The notes: generated by a model not told the origin, from the letters alone. 64,000 bases of DNA from Bacillus sp. FJAT-26390 (GCF_001682865.1 NZ_MAQX01000036.1:62001-126000), one strand, 5' to 3'; counted from the first letter of the stretch, positions 49,732-59,035 are shown. Made by a program: numbers and translations.

Positions 49732-49763
49732 AAAGAGCACACATTCAAGTTGTGCGTGCTCTT
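49732..49763 (-). terminator. Terminator of the Hsp20-like gene
   Basis: On the minus strand, AAGAGCACGCACA pairs with TGTGTGCTCTT (one G-U pair) and is followed by TTTTTG. Confidence 0.7.
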
Positions 49764-49782
49764 CCTGCTTCTCCGTCATCTA

Positions 49783-50208
49783 TTAAAAGCGCACGATGGC
49801 CTCGTGATAATTGCGATTGGTCGGCCGCTTCTGAAGTTTGACGTGAAGCACATCGTTTTTCACAAGCGTTTTGCAGACACGCGGCTTCACCAGCTTCGGC
49901 AGCTTGATCGTCTCGCTCTTGCCGCCCGGCAACCCATCAAGACGCAGCCGATCCTCGCGCACAAACAATCTCAACAGCTCTTTGTCATAACCATTTGGCA
50001 AATTTATTTTAACATGAACAAAATGGCGAGTCTCAGAGAAGGTAGCAGAACCTCCTCCAATTAAAGCGCCTGCTGCCTCAGGCAGCGATTTCGTCATCAT
50101 TTTGCGCACATATTGCTCCACCCAGTCAGGATCGCGCAGCAGCTCGAACCCTTTAGGAAGTTGCTGCCTCTCCATCCATCTCTCCATATCATCCCATTTG
50201 GATGCCAC
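49783..50208 (-). CDS. Hsp20/alpha-crystallin-like protein
   Basis: 141 residues from the GTG at 50208, which has AAGGCGG 9 nt upstream; an ATG pair at 50244/50241 is in frame but lacks a clear ribosome site. The N-terminal part is helical (MERWMERQQLPKGFELLRDPDWVEQYV). The rest is beta-rich and resembles an alpha-crystallin domain (HFVHVKINLPNGYDKELLRLFVREDRLRLDGLPG...VLHVKLQKRP). Divergent from gerPA, which suggests a spore-coat or sporulation role. That is an inference; family assignment is moderate. Confidence 0.65.
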   Translation of the reverse strand: MASKWDDMERWMERQQLPKGFELLRDPDWVEQYVRKMMTKSLPEAAGALIGGGSATFSETRHFVHVKINLPNGYDKELLRLFVREDRLRLDGLPGGKSETIKLPKLVKPRVCKTLVKNDVLHVKLQKRPTNRNYHEAIVRF

Positions 50209-50281
50209 AAGCAAACACCCGCCTTCCAGCACTTCTACCATCATATGCGCCTAGCTGCATTCAGGATACATGCGCAGCAGG

Positions 50282-50309
50282 AACATATGGGCGAATGCCG
50301 CATAAGATA
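50282..50309 (+). promoter_or_regulatory. Sigma-K promoter of the gerP operon
   Basis: AACA (50282-50285), a 15-nt spacer and CATAAGATA (50301-50309), a perfect match to CATAnnnTA, 53 bp before the gerPA ATG. B. subtilis gerP is sigma-K dependent. Confidence 0.65.
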
Positions 50310-50361
50310 TAGCACGCTCAGCTATTTAATCCAAAACAGCACACCAAGAAGGAGGATGCTT

Positions 50362-50589
50362 ATGCCAGCTGTTGTCGGCTTTGTCAAAATAGTCAGTACT
50401 GGCTCTGGCTCCATTGTACAATTCGGTGACTCTCTAGAAGTATCGCCAAACAGCGCTTCCAAAACGTATGCGGGATCAGGATCTTTCTTGACCGGCAGCT
50501 TAACGAACTCCAATAATGCTGTCAGCGCTACGAACACCCTTGATCCGGATGTGCAAGATAGTTCGAATAATGAGTTGAATGCGATATGA
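50362..50589 (+). CDS. gerPA: Spore germination protein, GerPA/GerPF family
   Basis: 75 residues, MPAVVGFVKIVSTGSGSIVQ onward, with QFGDSLEVSPNSASKTYAGSG and NNAVSATNTLDPDVQD. GerPA and GerPF are paralogues; as first gene this takes the gerPA place, though the C-terminal NNAVSATNT is closer to recalled GerPF. GerP proteins lie in the inner coat and let germinants through to their receptors. GGAGG lies before the ATG at 50362. It overlaps gerPB by four bases (ATGA). Confidence 0.88.
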   Translation: MPAVVGFVKIVSTGSGSIVQFGDSLEVSPNSASKTYAGSGSFLTGSLTNSNNAVSATNTLDPDVQDSSNNELNAI

Positions 50590-50789
50590 ATCTAACGATA
50601 CATCAACAAATTACGATTCATCAGCTTCGTGTTGAGAGCGTATCGAACAGTTCGGTCCTGCAAGTCGGCAGTGCAGGATCGATTCGCTCTTTGTCTCAGC
50701 TCTACAATACCGGCGGATTCACAGGTCCCGCTCCGCAGCTCAGTCAGGATAATCCGCTCTCGTTCGTGCCGTTGCCAAATCCTACTTAG
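50586..50789 (+). CDS. gerPB: Spore germination protein GerPB
   Basis: 67 residues. INYLRLESISNSS-like core here reads IHQLRVESVSNSSVLQVGSA, followed by SLSQLYNTGGFTGPAPQ and a PLPNPT end, matching GerPB. Translationally coupled to gerPA. Confidence 0.9.
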   Translation: MNLTIHQQITIHQLRVESVSNSSVLQVGSAGSIRSLSQLYNTGGFTGPAPQLSQDNPLSFVPLPNPT

Positions 50790-50830
50790 CAACTACGGAT
50801 CATTACAATATATGAAGGAGGAGCAGTCTC

Positions 50831-51499
50831 ATGCAGCAGCCTAATCCGCTTTCCCCTTGGCAAGTGTGGTCGCTTGAAGTCCAACATAAGCTCAAAGAGC
50901 AGCAAGAACAACTCGAAGCGCTTGAAGCGAAAGTTGCCGCATTATGTGATCAGGTAAAGCAGCTTGAAGCACGTCCTACTTACAGTATAGATAAAATAGA
51001 ATATCGTTTTGATCAATTGAAGGTAGAGAAGCTGGACGGCACGCTAAATATCGGCATGACTGCTCCTGGCACGGACGAAGATTCCTTTCCCGGCAACATC
51101 GAGCAATTAGCCGTTTCAAAACCTGAGGTTTTTCCGTCTGCCGGGCCGTCTATCCCCCCTCCAAGCGGATTATACAATGATGTCTTTGCAGGAATGAACC
51201 GTTATTTGGATGACGAGGCACCGCAAAGGCTGATCGCCTATGAGAATGAGCTTTGCATCCCGCTGGATCCTTACCATAGAAGAATTATTATGGAGGATAT
51301 CCGCAAACAGGTGCCGACTCGCATTCAATATTATATGCAGCAATCCATGAAAGGCTCGGTGGATCAAACGGCTGCAAGCAACGATCCATCTATCGCAGGG
51401 AACGTCCTCTCCAAAACAATAAGGGACTCCGACGCTGCAATGCTCGCTTATATGCGGCAGCTGCAGACTGGTGAGCCTGCATCAGGAGGAATGGCATAA
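50831..51499 (+). CDS. gerPC: Spore germination protein GerPC
   Basis: 222 residues. N-terminal coiled coil (about 14-50, EVQHKLKEQQEQLEALEAKV), then TYSIDKIEYRFDQLKVEKLDGTLNIGM, which is the GerPC signature, a Pro-rich linker and a C-terminal helical domain (DPYHRRIIMEDIRKQVPTRI). AAGGAGG precedes the ATG. The next gene starts directly after its stop. Confidence 0.92.
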   Translation: MQQPNPLSPWQVWSLEVQHKLKEQQEQLEALEAKVAALCDQVKQLEARPTYSIDKIEYRFDQLKVEKLDGTLNIGMTAPGTDEDSFPGNIEQLAVSKPEVFPSAGPSIPPPSGLYNDVFAGMNRYLDDEAPQRLIAYENELCIPLDPYHRRIIMEDIRKQVPTRIQYYMQQSMKGSVDQTAASNDPSIAGNVLSKTIRDSDAAMLAYMRQLQTGEPASGGMA

Positions 51500-51706
51500 A
51501 TGATTCATTTTAAAGTTGTTAACCATCTGTTATGTGTTGGCCAAATTGAAATTCTCGGCGTATCCAGCGCATCGATGCTGCAGGTAGGCGATACCGATAC
51601 CGTATCCTTGTATTCTATGTTCGATACGCCCCCGGAATCGGTCATCGTTGGCCCGTTAGCTCCTTTTCCATTGCCTGGCCAATCAAGCGAAGCGATAGGC
51701 GAATGA
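51500..51706 (+). CDS. gerPD: Spore germination protein GerPD
   Basis: 68 residues. FKVVNHLLCVGQIEILGVSS and SASMLQVGDTDTVSLYSMFDTPPES are GerPD-like. It starts at the base after the gerPC stop; its ribosome site AGGAGG lies within the end of gerPC. It overlaps gerPE by four bases. Confidence 0.9.
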   Translation: MIHFKVVNHLLCVGQIEILGVSSASMLQVGDTDTVSLYSMFDTPPESVIVGPLAPFPLPGQSSEAIGE

Positions 51707-52119
51707 ACGACTACCCCATTCGGACAGCTAATGTAGGTATGGTGAGCATTATAAGCGTGGGGGAGGCTTGTATCGTGCAGTTTGGCGACCGCGCCGAGAC
51801 CGATGCCAAACTGATCGCGATAGCGGTGCAGCGCCGAGAAAGCCATACGACAGCAGGCGATGTTTTTTTTGAGTCTTATCCGATGTATACTAACCCTCTG
51901 CCCGTTCTTAATGATCCCGACTTCGATAACGGACAGGTCATTCGGCTCGAGCGCACAAATTGCATCCCCAATATTACAGTCGGGCTTATTGCAATCATTG
52001 CCATCGCCTCTTCAACAAGTGTGCTTATTGGCAATGAGATGGATTTAAAGGCGGATTCACGCATCAAAAATATTCGACAGTACCCTCGGCAAAAACCATA
52101 TCCCCCGATAGGTTGTTGA
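51703..52119 (+). CDS. gerPE: Spore germination protein GerPE
   Basis: 138 residues. N-terminal RTANVGMVSIISVGEACIVQFGD plus a C-terminal VGLIAIIAIASSTSVLIGN, matching GerPE. ATGA overlap with gerPD. It is the last gene: a terminator follows at 52163, so no gerPF is encoded at the usual place. Confidence 0.88.
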   Translation: MNDYPIRTANVGMVSIISVGEACIVQFGDRAETDAKLIAIAVQRRESHTTAGDVFFESYPMYTNPLPVLNDPDFDNGQVIRLERTNCIPNITVGLIAIIAIASSTSVLIGNEMDLKADSRIKNIRQYPRQKPYPPIGC

Positions 52120-52162
52120 GCATTCTGGGTAGATGCTGTCTCATAAGCAGCGAGCTCGTCTG

Positions 52163-52204
52163 AAAAATGGCGGTACAGGTTGCTTTTCCTGTACCGCCAT
52201 TTTT
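52163..52204. terminator. Bidirectional terminator between gerPE and yeiH
   Basis: Perfect 17-bp stem, AAAAATGGCGGTACAGG (52163-52179) with its complement (52188-52204), around an 8-nt loop. Works in both directions between convergent genes. Confidence 0.92.
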
Positions 52205-52216
52205 CTATGCTGATTC

Positions 52217-53245
52217 TTAAACCAAATGAAAGCTGTGAACAAGCAGCAGTCCAAGCCCGCTTAGCAAGATCGAACCGATCAAACCGGCTACGAACGTTTT
52301 TTTGCCCCATTTTCTAAACATGACAAGATCGACTCCAAGGCCTAGCCCCGCCATCGCCATTGCAATAAGCATATAAGCTGCTACAATTAGCTGCCCGGTG
52401 AGCGCCTCCGGGAGAATGCCAGCCGTCTTTACGGCACTCATAACTAGAAAACCAACAATAAACCATGGAATCGACAGATTTTTAAAGCTGGTCTTTGTTG
52501 TTTTGCTCGTCTGGCGATTGTTCCAGAACCCTATAATAATGGCGACTGGGACAAGCATTGCTACCCGCGACATTTTGACAATGACGGCAAGATCCACCGC
52601 TTCGCTTCCGCCCGGAGCTGCCGCAGCAATGACATGGGCGATCTCATGGAGCGTCGCGCCAGCGAATATGCCGTATCCAGCGTCGCTTAATTGTAGGATA
52701 GGATAAAGGATCGTATACACTAATGTAAATATCGTTCCGAGGATCGCAACCGTCGCAGCGCTGATGGCTGTTTCGTTATCGCTTGCCTTCAATTGTGGAG
52801 CAATCGCAACGACCGCCGCAGCGCCGCAGATGGCTGTTCCGCAAGCTGTAAGAATACCGAGCTTTTTGTCGATTTTCAGCCATTTGCTTAATCCGTACAC
52901 TACAAATATCGTAAATGCGATATTGATTGCGGCGATGGCTATCACCTTTGGTCCGGCAGCAGCGATGTCGAATAAATGGAGACGCAAGCCCAGCAAAATA
53001 ATGCCGAAACGCAGCAGCCTTTTGCTCGAAAACGCAATTCCGCTTGCCGCTTGCTCCGGTATTCCTGCCATTGCTTTATAGGCTATTCCTAGCAAAATCG
53101 CAACGACCAGCTGTCCCATCACGTTAAAAAAAGGGAGCATCGCGATATATTTAGCCGCAATGGCAATGGTCAATGTGATTGCAACGCCCTGCGTAAAACC
53201 AACGCCCTTATAAGAATGATTAGTTATTACGTTTTTGGTAATCAT
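52217..53245 (-). CDS. YeiH-family putative sulfate exporter
   Basis: 342 residues, about ten membrane helices. Family motifs: KRLLRFGIILLGLRLHL, LTACGTAICGAAAVVAIAPQLKA, and GIFAGATLHEIAHVIAAA. The ATG at 53245 has GAGGTGAAAG upstream; 34 more in-frame codons are excluded. Divergent from a LysR regulator, the usual arrangement for this family (YeiH/YeiE-like). The substrate is unproven. Confidence 0.88.
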   Translation of the reverse strand: MITKNVITNHSYKGVGFTQGVAITLTIAIAAKYIAMLPFFNVMGQLVVAILLGIAYKAMAGIPEQAASGIAFSSKRLLRFGIILLGLRLHLFDIAAAGPKVIAIAAINIAFTIFVVYGLSKWLKIDKKLGILTACGTAICGAAAVVAIAPQLKASDNETAISAATVAILGTIFTLVYTILYPILQLSDAGYGIFAGATLHEIAHVIAAAAPGGSEAVDLAVIVKMSRVAMLVPVAIIIGFWNNRQTSKTTKTSFKNLSIPWFIVGFLVMSAVKTAGILPEALTGQLIVAAYMLIAMAMAGLGLGVDLVMFRKWGKKTFVAGLIGSILLSGLGLLLVHSFHLV

Positions 53246-53441
53246 GTCTTTCACCTCTGCGATCAGTCTGAAACTTGCTGTGTGGCATGACTTCACTATA
53301 CGGCTCTGGCAGCATGAAGTGAAATACTTATTCACGATCTTTATCATCAGGATTACTTATGATTGAATTTGAATTAGTCACTCACGCAAGCTATTATTAA
53401 GAAAAACATACTAAATTCAAAACTAACAATGAGGGATTATA

Positions 53442-54326
53442 ATGATTATCGAAGCACTTCGCGTATTTGTAACCGTTACGGAGCAAAGCCATTTTTCAAG
53501 AGCGGCAGATCTTCTGAATATATCTCAGCCTGGCGTAAGCCTGCATATTCGCAATCTGGAGAATGAGGTTGGCGCCAAGCTGCTTCACCGCTCTCCCAAG
53601 CAGGTCAGGCTGACCGAAGCAGGCGATATGCTATACAAGACGGCGAAGCAAATTTTATCCTTGTACGAAGGAACGAAGCAGGACATTCATCGGCTGCAGG
53701 ATAAGGTGACGGGGACGATTCAAATCGGAGCCAGCTTTACAATCGGAGAATACGTACTTCCTAAACGGCTTGCTGCGTTCGCTGCGCAATATCCGCTCGT
53801 TGAGATGCAGGTCACCATTGGAAATACGGAGGAAATTGTGCAAGCAGTCCGGGCAAACGAATTAGATTTGGGGCTTATCGAAGGAGAAGCAAACGCTGCT
53901 GACTTGGTCATAACACCCTATATGAAAGATGAAATGATTTTGATCGCCCCCGCTGCCCATCCTCTCGCATCTGCGCATTTTGTCGATGCGGATATGCTGC
54001 AAAATGAGGTATGGGTGCTAAGGGAAAGCGGCTCTGGCACACGTGCTTTCAGCGATCAGTTCACTCAGGACGCCCAGATTGTCCAAAAACGCTCTTACGT
54101 TTTTAACAGCAGCCAAAGCGTCAAAGAAGCGGTAATTTCCGGCCTTGGAATCGCGATGCTTTCTCGCTGGGTTGTCAGAAGAGAGCTGGAATCCGGGGAA
54201 ATGGGCGAATTGCGTTTAAATAGGGATCGTTTTGAACGCAGCTTCTCTATTATCCGTCATAGAGAAGGAGCAGCGACGATGGCAAGCGATGTTTTTGTTC
54301 AAAAGCTGCTTCTCGCCAGTGACTAA
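53442..54326 (+). CDS. LysR-family transcriptional regulator
   Basis: 294 residues. N-terminal winged HTH (EALRVFVTVTEQSHFSRAAD, SQPGVSLHIRNLENEVGAKL), then the periplasmic-binding-like effector domain (GASFTIGEYVLPKRLAAF, ISGLGIAMLSRWVV). The 196-bp divergent gap with the yeiH-like gene should hold its binding site; I could not define it. Likely activates the exporter. The effector could be sulfur-related by analogy with CysB/YeiE types. That is an inference. Confidence 0.9.
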   Translation: MIIEALRVFVTVTEQSHFSRAADLLNISQPGVSLHIRNLENEVGAKLLHRSPKQVRLTEAGDMLYKTAKQILSLYEGTKQDIHRLQDKVTGTIQIGASFTIGEYVLPKRLAAFAAQYPLVEMQVTIGNTEEIVQAVRANELDLGLIEGEANAADLVITPYMKDEMILIAPAAHPLASAHFVDADMLQNEVWVLRESGSGTRAFSDQFTQDAQIVQKRSYVFNSSQSVKEAVISGLGIAMLSRWVVRRELESGEMGELRLNRDRFERSFSIIRHREGAATMASDVFVQKLLLASD

Positions 54327-54421
54327 GATCCAGCAGCAACTTCCGATTCGCCCCCAATGATACCCGACTGTTACTGATTACTAGCGCATATATATATAGC
54401 AACTAAGGTTGCAAAGGATGA

Positions 54422-56299
54422 ATGCGCCAAATGGATATGAAACGAATTCGTGAACGGATAGATGATATAACCGCTGATCTGCTTCGGCAGCAATCGCGTG
54501 ACGGCGCTTGGCGAATGTGCTTTGATTCAGGGACGATGACCGACAGCTATCTTATTATTTTGCTGCGCCTGCTTGAGAGGCCGGATGAGCATTTGATTCG
54601 CAACCTTGCGGCGCGCATCGCATCCAGACAGGAAACGAATGGCGCGTGGAAGGTATACCCCGATGAAGCAGAGGGGAATTTAGAGGCGACTGCAGAAGCC
54701 TATTACGCATTGCTCTGTGCGAGGTTCTACCATGAATCAGATCCGCGCATGGTTATGGCCAAGCAATTTATTTTAAAGCAAGGCGGTCTCTCGGAAGCCA
54801 AAAACTTGCTCACTCAAGTCATCTTTGCTGCGACTGGCCAAGCCGAATGGCCGCGATTATTGCGTATTCCGCTGGAAGCTTTTTTCTCCGATCTAGGGAT
54901 CGGACTAGACCTCTTCTCTCTTTCAGGCCACGCTCGCGTCCATCTTGTTCCGACACTCATTATGGCGAATAAATCATTTGCGCGCCGCACGCCATCGATG
55001 CCGCTTTTAACCGATTTATTTGTCGGCCAATCGCGTGCATTCACAAATGATGCAACTTGGATTTCGGCTTTGAACGGCTTTATCGCAAGCTTGCCTTTAA
55101 CGAGCCTGCTTCCGCCAAGCTCTCCTACTGCTTTAGAGCGGGCTGAGGCGTTTATGTTCGAGCGAATAGAGCCTAACGGCACGCTGCTGACTTTCTCGAC
55201 GGCGACGATATTAATGATATTATCGTTGCTTGCACTCGACTATTCCCCTCAATCGCATGCTGTTAATCAACTGCTCGCTGGAGCCATTTCATTAATATGC
55301 GCAGATCGTCCCCATCTTCAAGTGGCATCCTCAGAAGTTTGGGATACCGCTATGCTAAGCTACGCTTTGCGTGAAGCAGGAATGCAGCCTAACCACAACG
55401 CCTTGGAGCGTGCAGGGCACTATTTGCTAGACAGGCAGCAGGTAAGGCTTGGCGACTGGGCTCGGCGGTTGCCCAATACGCCGGCAGGCGGCTGGGGCTT
55501 CTCCAACGTGAATACGCTGTATCCCGATGTCGATGACAGTGTAGCCGCGCTTCGGAGCATACGTCACTACACTTCAGTCACCAATGGTTTACATGCGAAC
55601 TGGCAGCGAGGCCTCAATTGGGTACTCGCTATGCGGAATGATGATGGCGGCTGGCCCGCTTTCGAACGGGAAGGCACGCAGCTGCCGGCAAGCTTTTTTA
55701 CGTTCGAGGGCTCTGCTGATATTTCTACCGATCCTTCGACGGTTGACTTAACGAGCCGTGTACTAAGTTTTCTAGGCAATGAACTCGATATGACAATCGG
55801 CCACCAATGGCTCGACGACAGCGTGCAGTGGGTGCTCTCGCAGCAAGAACGAGACGGTAGCTGGTACGGCCGCTGGGGAATTGCTTATATTCATGGCACA
55901 GGCGCTGCCATTCAAGGAATGACTGCTGTTGGTGTTCCAAATGATCATCCCGCCATTAAGAAGGGAATCAAGTGGCTGTTGGAAATTCAAAATGAAGACG
56001 GCGGCTGGGGCGAATCCTGCCTTAGCGATAAAGTGAAGCATTACATGCCGCTCCATGCCAGCACGCCTTCTCAAACCGCTTGGGCGCTGGATGCTCTGAC
56101 AGCAGCGCATGCAAAACCGAATGCAGCGATTGAGCGTGGCGTTGAAGCGCTATTGCAGTCACTCGAGCGGCGAGACTGGACTTATTTCTATCCGACAGGC
56201 GCCGCCTTGCCAGGCAGCGTATACGTTTTTTATCCGAGCAACAACTATATTTGGCCGCTTCTCACGCTTTCAACCATTTTGAAAAAATACGGCTCCTAA
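54422..56299 (+). CDS. sqhC: Squalene-hopene/tetraprenyl-curcumene-type cyclase
   Basis: Class II terpene cyclase, 625 residues. The catalytic DxDD motif is Asp369-Val-Asp-Asp372 (YPDVDDSVAALR). QW-type repeats occur along the chain: QETNGAWKV, NDDGGWPAFE, QQERDGSWYGRWG and NEDGGWGESC. In B. subtilis the homologue cyclises tetraprenyl-beta-curcumene and squalene to spore-associated terpenoids; which substrate is used here is not visible. No squalene synthase gene is nearby. AAAGGA lies just before the ATG at 54422; ATGs at 54431 and 54437 are alternatives. Confidence 0.9.
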   Translation: MRQMDMKRIRERIDDITADLLRQQSRDGAWRMCFDSGTMTDSYLIILLRLLERPDEHLIRNLAARIASRQETNGAWKVYPDEAEGNLEATAEAYYALLCARFYHESDPRMVMAKQFILKQGGLSEAKNLLTQVIFAATGQAEWPRLLRIPLEAFFSDLGIGLDLFSLSGHARVHLVPTLIMANKSFARRTPSMPLLTDLFVGQSRAFTNDATWISALNGFIASLPLTSLLPPSSPTALERAEAFMFERIEPNGTLLTFSTATILMILSLLALDYSPQSHAVNQLLAGAISLICADRPHLQVASSEVWDTAMLSYALREAGMQPNHNALERAGHYLLDRQQVRLGDWARRLPNTPAGGWGFSNVNTLYPDVDDSVAALRSIRHYTSVTNGLHANWQRGLNWVLAMRNDDGGWPAFEREGTQLPASFFTFEGSADISTDPSTVDLTSRVLSFLGNELDMTIGHQWLDDSVQWVLSQQERDGSWYGRWGIAYIHGTGAAIQGMTAVGVPNDHPAIKKGIKWLLEIQNEDGGWGESCLSDKVKHYMPLHASTPSQTAWALDALTAAHAKPNAAIERGVEALLQSLERRDWTYFYPTGAALPGSVYVFYPSNNYIWPLLTLSTILKKYGS

Positions 56300-56318
56300 T
56301 GCTCGCCTCGCCTACATG

Positions 56319-56352
56319 AAAAAAAACAGCCCGCAAGCTCGGCTGTTTTTTT
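56319..56352. terminator. Bidirectional terminator between sqhC and gntK
   Basis: AAAAAACAGCC pairs with GGCTGTTTTTT around a 9-nt loop, with A- and T-runs on both sides. Confidence 0.85.
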
Positions 56353-56360
56353 CGTTTATG

Positions 56361-57899
56361 CTATACCCACTTTTGCTGAAAAGCAGCAATATTCGCGTAC
56401 TCCTCGGTCAACAAACGAGAAACGCGAATATAGATCCGCATCAGCTCGGAGTAGATTTGAGCGTTTTGTTTGTTTGGCAGATGAAAATGCGATCCCCCGA
56501 CCATGTCGGCAACGACGTCCAGCGAATCCACCTCGCCTAAGCTGTATAACCCCAAGATGACTGCGCCAAGGCAAGAGCTTTCAATGCTTTCCGGGACATG
56601 CAGCTCCTGGTCAAAAATATCAGCCATCATCTGACGCCATAGTTCGGATCTTGCAAAACCGCCGGTCGCTTGAATTTTGGTAGGTTTGCCTGTCAATTCC
56701 TCAAGCGCCATAAGCACGCTGTACAAATTATAGATAACGCCCTCTAGCGCCGCTCGAATCAGGTGCTCCTTCTTATGGTGCAGCCCCAGTCCAAAATAGG
56801 AGCCGCGCGCATTTGCATCCCACAGTGGAGCTCGCTCGCCAGCTAAGTACGGGTGAAAAATCAGCCCGTCAGAGCCCGGCCTCGCTTTGGCAGCAAGCTC
56901 TGTAAGAAGCTCATAAGGATCGATGCCAAGCTGCTTCGCCGAAGCAATCTCTTCCGTACCGATTTGATCACGCACCCATCTGAAAATCATGCCTCCGTTA
57001 TTCACCGGGCCTCCGATAACCCAATGATTCTCCGTCAGCGCATAGCAAAAAATTCTGCCCTTCGGGTCCGTGACCGGCTTGTCCGTTACCGCGCGGATAG
57101 CGCCGCTGGTGCCGATCGTAACCGCGACCACTCCCGGATCAATCGCATTGACGCCAAGATTGGACAACACACCATCGCTTGCCCCGACTACGAAAGGCGT
57201 GGAGGCGAGCAGATTCATTTGCTTCGCATAAGGCTCCTCCAATCCTTCCAGCTTATACGTTGTAGGAACCAGCTCGGACAATCTCTCTGCCGTAACGCCG
57301 GCTACCCGAAGCGCTTCCTCATCCCATTGCAAGTTGTTCAAATGAAACATCCCAGTAGCAGAAGCAATGGAATAATCGATGACGTAACGGCCAAACAGCT
57401 TATAAAATACATATTCTTTAATCGATATAAATTTATAAGCGCGGTCAAACAGCTCTTTATGGTCATGACGCAGCCAGGTGAGCTTCGACAAGGGAGACAT
57501 CGGATGGATCGGCGTGCCCGTACGCAAGTAGATTTCGTGGCCATTCCATTCGTTTTTAATTTTATTCGTCCATTCCATGCTGCGGTTATCAGCCCACGTA
57601 ATACATTTTGTGAGCGGTTCGCCTGCCTGATCTACAGCAATGACGCTGTGCATCGCTGAGCTGAAGGAAACGCACAAAATATCTTGGGCCTGCACGTTGC
57701 TTTTAGCAACGGCTTGTCCAATCGTTTTGAGAACGGCATTAAAAATTTCATCCGGATCCTGTTCAGCAATAGCCGGAGACGGCGAGTGAAGCGGGTATTC
57801 AATGCCATGACTTGCGACTATAGCGCCTTTAGAAGTGAAGAGCACCGACTTCGTGCTTGTCGTTCCGATATCAACACCGATAACATATTTAGTAGTCAT
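56361..57899 (-). CDS. gntK: Gluconokinase (FGGY family)
   Basis: Phosphorylates gluconate to 6-phosphogluconate. 512 residues. FGGY N-terminal ATP domain VIGVDIGTTSTKSVLFT, the catalytic-Asp region ITWADNRS, GASDGVLSNLGVNAI, AVTIGTSGAIRAV and the C-terminal signature IQATGGFARSELWRQMMADI. Length and motifs match Bacillus GntK rather than xylulokinase, and gntP plus a 6-phosphogluconate dehydrogenase are adjacent. GGAGGTATAAAG precedes the ATG. Confidence 0.92.
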   Translation of the reverse strand: MTTKYVIGVDIGTTSTKSVLFTSKGAIVASHGIEYPLHSPSPAIAEQDPDEIFNAVLKTIGQAVAKSNVQAQDILCVSFSSAMHSVIAVDQAGEPLTKCITWADNRSMEWTNKIKNEWNGHEIYLRTGTPIHPMSPLSKLTWLRHDHKELFDRAYKFISIKEYVFYKLFGRYVIDYSIASATGMFHLNNLQWDEEALRVAGVTAERLSELVPTTYKLEGLEEPYAKQMNLLASTPFVVGASDGVLSNLGVNAIDPGVVAVTIGTSGAIRAVTDKPVTDPKGRIFCYALTENHWVIGGPVNNGGMIFRWVRDQIGTEEIASAKQLGIDPYELLTELAAKARPGSDGLIFHPYLAGERAPLWDANARGSYFGLGLHHKKEHLIRAALEGVIYNLYSVLMALEELTGKPTKIQATGGFARSELWRQMMADIFDQELHVPESIESSCLGAVILGLYSLGEVDSLDVVADMVGGSHFHLPNKQNAQIYSELMRIYIRVSRLLTEEYANIAAFQQKWV

Positions 57900-58004
57900 C
57901 TTTATACCTCCACATACTTATGCCAATCAAATAGCTGGCAACGTATTCGTTCGCTCTACAATTGTTACAATACCGTTCTTCCAGCATTTATTCAATCCGA
58001 TGCT

Positions 58005-58901
58005 TTAGGAGCTTACGACGCTGTGGCCACCGAATTCATTGCGCAGCGCGGCAACGACCTTGCCCGAGAACGTATTTTCTTCAAGCGAGCGGTATCTCAT
58101 CAATAGCGACAAAGCGATGACCGGCGTTGCCGTCTGCAGGTCTAGCGCCGTCTCCAGCGTCCATTTGCCTTCTCCCGAAGAATGCATGATACCTTTTAAG
58201 CCATCCAATTTTGCATCCTTAGCGAATGCATTTTCCGTTAGCTCCATCAACCACGACCGGATGACCGATCCATTGTTCCATACCCGGGCGACCTTCTCAA
58301 AATCAAAGTCATATGCGCTTTTTTCCAGCAGCTCGAACCCTTCCGCAATCGCCTGCATCATGCCGTACTCAACGCCGTTGTGGACCATTTTCAGAAAATG
58401 TCCGCTGCCGCTTTCCCCTGCATGCAAATATCCGTCCGCAACGCAAATGTCCTTGAACAGCTGCTCGACTGATTCAAATGCCGCTTTATTGCCGCCAATC
58501 ATCGTACATGCGCCCGATCTGGCACCGGAAGTTCCGCCGCTTGTGCCAACGTCAAGGAAATGAATGCCCTGTTCGGCAAGCTTCTCCGCTCGTCTAGTCG
58601 TATCTTTATAATTAGAATTGCCGCCGTCTATCAAAATATCTCCGGATTCAAGCGCTTCGCCAGCCTCTTGAATTACAGCCTCCGTCAGCTCGCCTGCCGG
58701 TACCATCATCCAAATTACACGCGGAGCCGATAACGATTGAACCAGCTGTTTAATGGAGCTTGCGCCTTGCGCCCCATCCTCTTCGGCTTTCTCAATCGCC
58801 GCTGTATTGACGTCATAAACAACCGCTTTATGATTATGCTCCAGTACATTCAGCATCAAGTTATAACCCATTTTCCCTAAACCAATTATGCCTATTTGCA
58901 T
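58005..58901 (-). CDS. gntZ: 6-phosphogluconate dehydrogenase, decarboxylating (GntZ/YqeC type)
   Basis: Short-form 6-phosphogluconate dehydrogenase, 298 residues (the long form is about 470). Rossmann motif IGIIGLGKMGYNL, substrate motif LIDGGNSNYKDTTRRAE, DVGTSGGTSGARSGACTMIGG and the catalytic Lys in HFLKMVHNGVEYGMMQ. An acidic residue after the second beta strand (VVYDVN) suggests preference for NAD. Converts 6-phosphogluconate to ribulose 5-phosphate. 105 bp upstream of gntK, same strand; divergent from rpiR. Confidence 0.92.
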   Translation of the reverse strand: MQIGIIGLGKMGYNLMLNVLEHNHKAVVYDVNTAAIEKAEEDGAQGASSIKQLVQSLSAPRVIWMMVPAGELTEAVIQEAGEALESGDILIDGGNSNYKDTTRRAEKLAEQGIHFLDVGTSGGTSGARSGACTMIGGNKAAFESVEQLFKDICVADGYLHAGESGSGHFLKMVHNGVEYGMMQAIAEGFELLEKSAYDFDFEKVARVWNNGSVIRSWLMELTENAFAKDAKLDGLKGIMHSSGEGKWTLETALDLQTATPVIALSLLMRYRSLEENTFSGKVVAALRNEFGGHSVVSS

Positions 58902-59035
58902 GATCTTTCATCTCCCAATCATTTTTATAATCTAAGTTATCTATCTAAACGCATACGTATGAAATATAGGATCAACATTCCATTTATGTTATACTTCTTC
59001 TGAAATAAGCTGCTACGCGAGGAGAAGCAACGATC

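Noticed and set aside
56853..57659. 268-codon open frame on the plus strand
   Set aside because: Antisense to gntK, Arg-rich shadow frame without domain features.
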